Shown piece by piece: positions 15,635-20,517 of a DNA stretch of 64,000 bases. The number at the start of each line of letters is the position of its first letter. Positions within the stretch are counted from its first letter, which is position 1. The translations under genes were made by a program, and so were the position numbers. The stretch comes from a virus: the IMG/VR virus record IMGVR_UViG_3300032770_000013, positions 1 through 64,000 of that record, one strand, 5' to 3'. The notes below the pieces were generated by a model. It ran no database searches and was not told the origin of the DNA. It saw only the letters and a list, made by a program, of their open reading frames with translations.

Positions 15635-15948
15635 AAAATTCCCGCCTTTTCAATAAAGACAATCTGCTTGTCGTCCTTCAAGATCGTCGGCCCGCGGCCG
15701 CACTTTCCGTCGAGCGCTTGAAACAGCGCCGTGATGAGGTTGTCCAAGTCCGGCCCGGTCGGGTCGATAAACAGCGCCGATAAGGAAATCTGGTGCTTCA
15801 GTTGCACAAGGCCAGCTTCCTGTGCTGCTTTCCACAATTCCTCTCGATAGCGCTTTAGCACCTCGCGATGAACGCGGCGGTGCGGTGCGCCATGCACATA
15901 GACCGTCAGCAGGCGCCGTGGATGATCGTACTGAACCTTGCAGCGCAT
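15625..15948 (-). CDS. RusA-like Holliday junction resolvase inside tRNA array
   Basis: This 107-residue protein has the RusA layout: an N-terminal strand with basic residues (RRLLTVYVHGAPHRRVHR), then FIDPTGPDLDNLITALFQAL and ILKDDKQIVF, giving the Asp residues of the RusA active site. The family lysine that normally follows DNL is not obvious here (DNLITAL). RusA-type enzymes resolve Holliday junctions and can trim branched phage DNA before packaging. The start at 15948 is chosen for GAGG 6 nt upstream. The stop (TAG) lies within the 5' part of tRNA-Arg (CCG). Confidence 0.75.
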   Translation of the reverse strand: MRCKVQYDHPRRLLTVYVHGAPHRRVHREVLKRYREELWKAAQEAGLVQLKHQISLSALFIDPTGPDLDNLITALFQALDGKCGRGPTILKDDKQIVFIEKAGILFP

Positions 15949-15960
15949 AATCGCCTCGTT

Positions 15961-16035
15961 TGGTGCTTGCGCCGGGATTCGAACCCAGGTCAAACGGTTA
16001 TGAGCCGTCGGCACTAGCCACTGTGCTACACAAGC
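15961..16035 (-). tRNA. tRNA with CAT anticodon (Met or Ile2)
   Basis: Fully paired acceptor GCTTGTG/CGCAAGC with one G-U, loop CTCATAA on GACGG/CCGTT, canonical T-loop and encoded CCA. With the two other CAT tRNAs it suggests a Met, Ile2 and initiator set. Confidence 0.75.
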
Positions 16036-16038
16036 AAT

Positions 16039-16115
16039 TGGTCGGGGTGGCAGGCTTCGATCCTGCGACCACTCGCTTCCGAAGCGAGGACTCTACCTGG
16101 CTGAGCTACACCCCG
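16039..16115 (-). tRNA. tRNA-Pro (CGG)
   Basis: C1-G72 and A73 as in Pro tRNAs, loop TTCGGAA on a perfect CTCGC/GCGAG stem, T-loop ATCGAAG and encoded CCA. Confidence 0.8.
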
Positions 16116-16121
16116 TTGAAT

Positions 16122-16196
16122 TGGCGCGACTGGCGGGTGCTGACCCCGCGTCCTTTCCCTTGACAGGGGAGTGCTCCACCGTTGAGCTACAGCCGC
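16122..16196 (-). tRNA. tRNA-Asp (GTC)
   Basis: Loop CTGTCAA, G73 as expected for Asp, acceptor GCGGCTG/CAGTCGC, T-loop GTCAGCA and encoded CCA. Confidence 0.75.
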
Positions 16197-16200
16197 ATTA

Positions 16201-16276
16201 TGGTGTGCATGGGGCGAATCGAACGCCCACTGAACAGCTTCTCAAGCTGGTCCCTCTGCCGTTGGGGTACATGCAC
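16201..16276 (-). tRNA. tRNA-Leu (GAG), short variable loop
   Basis: Fully paired acceptor, loop TTGAGAA and canonical T-loop. The variable loop is about 5 nt (TCAGT), unlike host-type class II Leu tRNAs; two other Leu tRNAs of the array share this layout. CCA is encoded. Confidence 0.75.
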
Positions 16277-16279
16277 GTT

Positions 16280-16355
16280 TGGTAGACCACCGGGGATTCG
16301 AACCCCGACCTCAGGGATTAAGAGTCCCGCGCTCTGCCGTTGATGCTAGTGGTCT
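16280..16355 (-). tRNA. tRNA-Lys (CTT)
   Basis: Fully paired acceptor AGACCAC/GTGGTCT, loop CTCTTAA, canonical T-loop and encoded CCA. Confidence 0.85.
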
Positions 16356-16360
16356 GTGAA

Positions 16361-16443
16361 TGGCGAACCCCGGTGGTTTCGAGCCACTTGGCGACGGGTT
16401 AAAAGTCCGGTCCCTCTCCATTCGGGTTTAAGCCTCGGGGTCC
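16361..16443 (-). tRNA. tRNA-Lys (TTT)
   Basis: Acceptor GGACCCC/GGGGTTC, loop CTTTTAA, T-loop CTCGAAA (C54) and encoded CCA. It is long (83 nt), with an extended D region. Confidence 0.7.
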
Positions 16444-16489
16444 AAAGACCCCGCGTTTGAGTGGGTCACTCATTTTTCGAGTTCCTTAT

Positions 16490-16564
16490 TTGGTGCGCCA
16501 GTGAGGAATCGAACCTCCGTCCCACGGTTATCGGCCGCGTTCTCTGCCATTGAGATACAAGCGC
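16490..16564 (-). tRNA. tRNA-Ile (GAT), C33
   Basis: Stem CGCGG/CCGTG closes loop CCGATAA, so position 33 is C. The acceptor has one T-T mismatch. Canonical T-loop and encoded CCA. Confidence 0.7.
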
Positions 16565-16570
16565 ATTTGT

Positions 16571-16645
16571 TGGTGCGTCGTCGGTGAGTTGAACACCGGA
16601 CCTTTTGCGTGTCGAGCAAACGTTCCACCGCTGAACTAACGACGC
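16571..16645 (-). tRNA. tRNA-Val (GAC), C33
   Basis: A perfect TTTGC/GCAAA stem closes loop TCGACAC, giving anticodon GAC with C33. T-loop TTCAACT and encoded CCA. Confidence 0.7.
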
Positions 16646-16646
16646 A

Positions 16647-16721
16647 TGGTAGGCGCTGAGAATTACGATATCTCGACCTTCGCGGTGTAAACGCGACGCT
16701 CTTCCTCTGAGCTAAGCGCCT
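16647..16721 (-). tRNA. tRNA-Val (TAC)
   Basis: A perfect TCGCG/CGCGA stem with loop TTTACAC, fully paired acceptor, T-loop ATCGTAA and encoded CCA. Confidence 0.8.
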
Positions 16722-16727
16722 GTAAAT

Positions 16728-16804
16728 TGGTGCCCTAGGCAGGCCACGATCCTGCACTGAAAAGGGTTTAAGCCTTCTCCCTCTGCCAATTGGGGTACTA
16801 GGGC
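16728..16804 (-). tRNA. tRNA-Leu (TAA), short variable loop
   Basis: Fully paired acceptor GCCCTAG/CTAGGGC, loop CTTAAAC, variable loop TCAGT, T-loop ATCGTGG and encoded CCA. It shares its D-arm and variable-loop sequence with the Leu (GAG) and Leu (CAA) genes. Confidence 0.75.
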
Positions 16805-16805
16805 G

Positions 16806-16881
16806 TGGTGCACGTCTGGCGATTTGAACGCCGACTGAACGGGGTTTGAAGCCGCTGCCTCTGCCATTGGGCTAGACGTGC
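16806..16881 (-). tRNA. tRNA-Leu (CAA), short variable loop
   Basis: By alignment with the two sister Leu genes the loop is TTCAAAC (CAA). A one-base shift would give TCA but pairs worse and breaks that alignment. Fully paired acceptor and encoded CCA. Confidence 0.7.
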
Positions 16882-16885
16882 AAAT

Positions 16886-16962
16886 TGGTAGCCTCGGGGA
16901 GATTCGAACTCCCAACGCATGCCTTCTGAGGGCATCGTCTCTGCCAATTGGACTACGAGGCC
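16886..16962 (-). tRNA. tRNA-Leu (CAG)
   Basis: A perfect ATGCC/GGCAT stem with loop CTCAGAA, canonical T-loop, short variable loop and encoded CCA. Confidence 0.8.
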
Positions 16963-16967
16963 GTAAA

Positions 16968-17041
16968 TGGTGCCCTCTACAGGTTACGATCCTGTGTCCG
17001 CTCCTTACCAAAGAGCAATTCTGCCATTGAACTAAGAGGGC
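16968..17041 (-). tRNA. tRNA-Thr (GGT)
   Basis: Stem GCTCT/GGAGC with loop TTGGTAA, acceptor GCCCTCT/AGAGGGC, T-loop ATCGTAA and encoded CCA. Confidence 0.8.
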
Positions 17042-17046
17042 GCGAT

Positions 17047-17121
17047 TGGTGCCGGCTGGGTGAATCGAACACCCGCACTCTGCTTACAAGACAGAACCTC
17101 TGCCACTAAGGATAAGCCGGC
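17047..17121 (-). tRNA. tRNA-Thr (TGT)
   Basis: Stem TCTGT/GCAGA with loop CTTGTAA, fully paired acceptor GCCGGCT, canonical T-loop and encoded CCA. Confidence 0.85.
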
Positions 17122-17122
17122 A

Positions 17123-17196
17123 TGGTGCTGGTTCCGTGAATCGAACACGGGCAACCTTCTTACGAGGGAGGTGGACTGCCACTATCCTAAGCCAGC
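17123..17196 (-). tRNA. tRNA-Thr (CGT)
   Basis: Loop CTCGTAA, canonical T-loop, acceptor with one C-A mismatch and encoded CCA. It is the first tRNA of the array in transcription order. Confidence 0.8.
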
Positions 17197-17586
17197 CTGA
17201 AAATTTACAAATGGACGGGCGATCTGCTGAGCATCCCGAAGGAGGCAGTCGCACAACGCCGCGTCCAATTATTCTGGACGTTCACGATGTCAAAACATCC
17301 CGACGCTCTTTCGAGGTCGTCAGGCAGTTTGGATGGAGTGCGGCTCGCGGAGATTTTAGACTTTGGGGAACTTTGCGGGCCGTCTCGGTCCTCTCTGCCT
17401 GTGTTTGGCAGAGGGAGATTGACCCGCTGCCGTTTAGTCTTTCGTCCTTAACCCTTGTTCGGGCTTCATCACGCACGAATGCAACCAATCGCTTGGGCGA
17501 TTAAATCGCCGGGCGGCGGTTGTTAGTGCGGTATATGGGCGTATCGAAAGCATAGCTTCCTCTAAACGATGGTAGCCCATAGCAGC
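17197..17586. other. non-coding stretch upstream of tRNA array
   Basis: About 390 nt between the first tRNA and the terminator at 17587. It has no convincing gene on either strand. A plus-strand frame across it overlaps a tRNA and has no family resemblance. It holds the putative tRNA promoter at 17266-17293 and short inverted repeats such as TCTGCC...GGCAGA near 17395-17415. Confidence 0.5.
17266..17293 (-). promoter_or_regulatory. putative promoter of tRNA array
   Basis: A perfect TTGACA (17293-17288) is followed after 16 nt by TAATTG as a weak -10. It lies about 70-100 nt upstream of the first tRNA and downstream of the terminator at 17587, which is where a promoter is needed. Confidence 0.35.
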
Positions 17587-17613
17587 AAAAAAGCGGCCCC
17601 GCAAGGGGGCCGC
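17587..17613 (-). terminator. strong rho-independent terminator
   Basis: GCGGCCCCCTTGCGGGGCCGC on the minus strand, split here as GCGGCCCC and GGGGCCGC arms, is followed by six T residues. It lies 27 nt after the stop of the gene ending at 17640 and isolates the tRNA array from upstream transcription. Confidence 0.85.
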
Positions 17614-17639
17614 CCCTACAAACTAACGCTACGAAAGCG

Positions 17640-18044
17640 TTACGCCGAGACGGCGATTCTCTTCTGCTCCTCGGCTTCCGCCTCATTGCGAGGCGCCGCC
17701 GGCAATTGCAGGACTGTGGCCTTCTGCCCTTCGATGAGATCGTTGAGCATGACGATCTTGCCGTCGGGGAGTTCCAGCGCGTCGTGATGCTTGTGGGCGA
17801 TATGCTTGTCGATCTGGCGGAAGCGGGCGACCTTGTGCCCGTGGTCGATCGCCTCTGAACTCCACCACAGACCATAAGTCTTGGTCCGGATATTGTCGTC
17901 AAAGGCGAGTTCGCTGCCTGGAAGTAGGCAAACCGCGACGGTCTTGTCGTCAGCAGCAGCAAAGCCCTTGCTGGTTGAGCTCTCGAAGCCGGTGGAGACG
18001 AGCTTGTCGTCTACTGCGGCGGCACGAGATTTCACGCTAGCCAA
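17640..18044 (-). CDS. hypothetical protein, start uncertain
   Basis: This protein of about 134 residues is acidic and partly helical, with FDDNIRTKTYGLWWSSEAIDHGHKVARFRQIDKH in the middle and a Glu/Ala-rich C-terminus; I recognise no family. No ATG is available near the N-terminus. TTG at 18044 or GTG at 18035 are candidates. The open frame continues upstream as GHFNLCDFS with AAAGGA in front, so a rarer start such as CTG at 18059 is possible. It is followed by a strong terminator. Confidence 0.5.
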   Translation of the reverse strand: MASVKSRAAAVDDKLVSTGFESSTSKGFAAADDKTVAVCLLPGSELAFDDNIRTKTYGLWWSSEAIDHGHKVARFRQIDKHIAHKHHDALELPDGKIVMLNDLIEGQKATVLQLPAAPRNEAEAEEQKRIAVSA

Positions 18045-18128
18045 TGAGAAGTCGCACAGGTTGAAGTGTCCTTTCGACCGGTTAGAGTTGAACCAAACGA
18101 ATCGGAAAGCCTGACTGCAACAATTCTA

Positions 18129-19046
18129 CTACAATTTCGCCATCGGCACTATGCCAAGCCGATCGAGCGCATTCCCAATGCAAGCGGCTGGCGTCAGAAT
18201 ATCTCTAAACCTCTCAAACTGCTTGGCATACAGCGCCTTCCAGAACGGCTTGTAGGATTCCGCCTCCCGGTAAAACCCGTCCAAGCTATCCGCAAAGCTG
18301 ATGATCTGATTCCAAGGCGCAGCCAATTCATGCGGCTCCGCAATGACCGGGCGTCCAAGGCTTAATGCCGACGCGCAGCGAGAGGACGACACCAGCCCCA
18401 TTTTCTCAAGGATCCGGATTTGCACGATAATCCGCGCACTCTGCATTTCCAGATCACGGGTCTCCTGCGCCGAAGCCGTTGGGTTATGCAAGGAAATCAA
18501 CTTGACCGTCCCGCGCCGACCAAGCTTCCTGAGAATTTTATATCGCCTGTTCGACACTGAGCCATAAAACCCGAAATCATGATCTGGCTGGCGGATTTGC
18601 GGCCGCATCATGCCGGGAGAATAGCCGAGTTCAATCTGCTCTGTCGGTGCATATTGCCCATACCAATGCGCTGTGTTCGGCACTAGAGCTAAGACGGCAT
18701 CGGCATATTTGGCGGCTTCGGGAAAAAGAGCCTGCCGCAAAACCATAAATCGATCGGCAGCATGATTAAAACCAACAAATCCAGGCTCCTCACAAGGCTC
18801 TTCAGTTGCAACAAAGATGAACCGACAATCATGTAATCTGCGCGCCTCTTTAAGCATGGCAATCGAAAGTAAATTAAATCCTTCAAAAATCAGATTTACA
18901 CCATCCTTTCCACGTAGAAATTCATCGTCCGAATGATCTATTTGATGACCTAAAGATCGGAGTTGATGGACAATAATTTGCGATGGGTCTTGTAATGACA
19001 GCCTGCCAATTTGTGAGTGATTAAAAAGATTTAACCGAAAGCGCAA
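18129..19046 (-). CDS. CgeB-like glycosyltransferase-type protein
   Basis: This 305-residue protein aligns in layout with the protein at 53585-54772: both begin MRF, have an early RSLGH or EALGH segment, then a TEEP motif, FGFYGSVSNRRYKIL (FCFFGSLTRRRTKTL in the paralogue) and a later SLGRPVIAEPHEL-type segment (GYGRPVVAEARSL). These features suit CgeB/DUF3880-like glycosyltransferases; the sugar and acceptor are unknown. The start is TTG at 19046, with the Shine-Dalgarno GAGG 5 nt upstream being the last repeat of the 370-nt pentamer array that forms its leader. It ends in tandem TAGTAG. Confidence 0.6.
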   Translation of the reverse strand: MRFRLNLFNHSQIGRLSLQDPSQIIVHQLRSLGHQIDHSDDEFLRGKDGVNLIFEGFNLLSIAMLKEARRLHDCRFIFVATEEPCEEPGFVGFNHAADRFMVLRQALFPEAAKYADAVLALVPNTAHWYGQYAPTEQIELGYSPGMMRPQIRQPDHDFGFYGSVSNRRYKILRKLGRRGTVKLISLHNPTASAQETRDLEMQSARIIVQIRILEKMGLVSSSRCASALSLGRPVIAEPHELAAPWNQIISFADSLDGFYREAESYKPFWKALYAKQFERFRDILTPAACIGNALDRLGIVPMAKL

Positions 19047-19050
19047 AATC

Positions 19051-19420
19051 GCCTCGCCATACCAAACCGGGCCGATGCCAAAACATGCCTTACCTTTGCG
19101 AGCCGGGGCTTACCAAACTCCAGCATGCCGCACCATAACTCAAAGCGATAAAAAAATCCTCGCCGCGCCACACGCTGCCAGACCGTGCCGTGCCTCAGCA
19201 GACCCCGGCTCGCCCCGACAGGCCACGCAAGACCCGGCCGCAGCGTACCATGCCTCCTTCAAAAATCGCCAAAATATCCTCGCCTAATCCAAACCTCACC
19301 CGGCCTTGTCATACCTTGCCACAGCTCACTGAGCCAAGCCGGGCCGCACTTAACCTAACCTAGCCACGCCCCGCGTTGCCAAATCGCGCCCGGGATCGCC
19401 ATGCCCAACCGCTCCGCAAA
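19051..19420 (-). repeat. degenerate GG-pentamer array A (74 slots of 5 nt)
   Basis: Over 370 nt a GG dinucleotide (minus strand; CC on plus) recurs at exact 5-nt spacing. By my count about 48 of 74 slots carry CC on phase, with only a few one-base phase slips (around 19075, 19265, 19275 and 19285). The three other bases of each unit vary. Unit examples: TTTGG, TATGG, CGAGG, CACGG, TCTGG. It fills the whole gap between the RAMP-like gene and the glycosyltransferase-like gene and ends as that gene's ribosome-binding site. Confidence 0.85.
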
Positions 19421-19421
19421 C

Positions 19422-20036
19422 CTACTTGAAGTTTACGATTCCAAAGCGGCCGAATGTCGGCCTAAAATCACCGATGCCGATCAAGCGACCAGCACTTTCA
19501 ATCGTTTCGCGCAAGGCATTGTGATCGACGTATTCCGGCAGCATCACGAGAAGATCAAACGTGACCTTCCAGCCGGCGCGCAAGGCAGGCCGCACGCGGT
19601 TGATACCTTGGCGCTGAATCATAACGCGCCGTTTATCCAAATAATCCCAATCCTTTACGCCGAGAGTGGCGAGCGGACTGGTGACGACAATGGCGGCCTT
19701 GAACAGGTCCATTGCGGACTTCCGCGGTGACCGCGGATCTTGCCGGAATTTCGCCGCGTTGATGATTGAGCCGCGAAGATACTCGCCGGGGACACAGATT
19801 TCACCGGCGTCGTTCCGATAGACGTAGGATTCTACGTCATCGGTCTTTTTGCCTTTGGAATTTTTAGCGGCGCGGGCTTTTTCATCGACCGCCTCGCTAT
19901 TCCATCTGTGCATTAAAAGATCGGCGGCCCCTTGAATCGTCACGCGAACCGGATATGGCTCGCTGTGAGAGATGACTTCGTTGCCACCGGAAGTCGGCTC
20001 AGAAATGTGGATAACTTTAGCTTTAGTTGCAGTCAT
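19422..20036 (-). CDS. RAMP/Cas7-like fold candidate, phage protein of unknown function
   Basis: This 204-residue protein has VTIQGAADLLMHRW near the N-terminus, EICVPGEYLRGSIINAAKF in the middle and SAGRLIGIGDFRPTFGRFGIV at the C-terminus. PG-LRG and the terminal Gly-rich segment resemble RAMP (Cas7/Csm3-type) signatures, so an RNA-binding ferredoxin-like fold is a reasonable but weak inference. A paralogue is encoded at 38448-39014. The gene lies between pentamer arrays A and B. GGAG 9 nt upstream supports the start, and it ends in TAG. No CRISPR array or other cas gene is present. Confidence 0.6.
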   Translation of the reverse strand: MTATKAKVIHISEPTSGGNEVISHSEPYPVRVTIQGAADLLMHRWNSEAVDEKARAAKNSKGKKTDDVESYVYRNDAGEICVPGEYLRGSIINAAKFRQDPRSPRKSAMDLFKAAIVVTSPLATLGVKDWDYLDKRRVMIQRQGINRVRPALRAGWKVTFDLLVMLPEYVDHNALRETIESAGRLIGIGDFRPTFGRFGIVNFK

Positions 20037-20060
20037 TGTATTTGCTCCATTTTGGTTGAT

Positions 20061-20149
20061 GGAGACCTCACCGCACCGATGCTTGCCCTAGCTTGCCCAA
20101 CGCGACCTGACCAAGCCGCACCAAAGCGCGCCGTAAGCAAAAGGTCTCC
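20061..20149 (-). promoter_or_regulatory. leader hairpin enclosing pentamer array B
   Basis: GGAGACC (20061-20067) and GGTCTCC (20143-20149) form a 7-8 bp stem closing a loop that is filled by the pentamer array. CC on the plus strand starts at 20066, 71, 76, 86, 96, 106, 111, 116, 121 and 131, all on one phase, and the four remaining slots contain GC or CG. It lies in the 5' leader of the RAMP-like gene, about 25 nt before its start codon. Confidence 0.75.
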
Positions 20150-20316
20150 CCCGCGCTGAGCCTGCTAAGCCCGGAACGCGGTTCAGGGGTCACTTTTCAG
20201 CGACACTCAGACACGGGGAAGTTCGTGAGAGGTGCCGCGTTCTTCGCGTTAGCAGCCGCGAATGGAAAAATAATACCGAAAATAAATCGAATGTCTAGTG
20301 CCATTCACCAGCCCAA

Positions 20317-20332
20317 TGTTTCACGTGAAACA
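20317..20332. other. perfect parS (ParB-binding) site
   Basis: TGTTTCACGTGAAACA is identical to the canonical bacterial chromosomal parS sequence and is extended by one matching base on each side to an 18-bp palindrome. It is intergenic, between the polyvalent gene and the RAMP-like gene. Family knowledge: ParB CTPases load at this sequence. No parB gene is visible in the window, so the host ParB or a ParB encoded elsewhere would have to bind it. Confidence 0.85.
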
Positions 20333-20342
20333 TTTTGGTAAT

Positions 20343-20371
20343 GTCGAACGGAGCCCGAAGGCCCCGTTCTC
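20343..20371 (-). promoter_or_regulatory. UUCG-capped hairpin
   Basis: Minus strand AACGGGGCC-TTCG-GGCTCCGTT forms a 9-bp stem with a TTCG tetraloop, between array C and parS. There is no T-run after it, so it is either a structural RNA element or an imperfect terminator of the upstream giant gene. Confidence 0.5.
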
Positions 20372-20464
20372 CCTTACCGAAACTCACCGCAGCCAACCGG
20401 ACCGGACAAGACCATGCCGAAGCCCACAACGGCAAACCATACCAAGGCCAGCACAAGCCCCACC
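20372..20464 (-). repeat. degenerate GG-pentamer array C
   Basis: CC on the plus strand falls on one 5-nt phase at 20372, 77, 87, 97, 402, 412, 417, 437 and 442, then after a slip at 448, 458 and 463. It covers about 19 units just downstream of the polyvalent gene. It is the same type of repeat as arrays A and B. Confidence 0.7.
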
Positions 20465-20517
20465 ACGTGAGGACAACATTATACAGTAATTCGTAACGTT
20501 CCAGTATATTTTCAGCT

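Noticed and set aside
16444-16489. Plus-strand terminator in the tRNA array (TGAGTG...CACTCA followed by TTTTT)
   Set aside because: The hairpin is short and no plus-strand gene or transcript upstream needs it; recorded only as a possible antisense stop signal.
16806-16881. Opal suppressor/Sec tRNA (TCA)
   Set aside because: Alternative loop register pairs worse and breaks the alignment with two sister Leu tRNAs, which supports CAA.
17136-17504. 122-codon plus-strand frame upstream of the tRNA array
   Set aside because: Starts inside a tRNA gene on the opposite strand, no ribosome-binding site and no protein-like pattern.
19051-19420. CRISPR array
   Set aside because: The repeat unit is 5 nt with free bases; there are no 20-40 nt repeats, unique spacers or cas1/cas2 genes.
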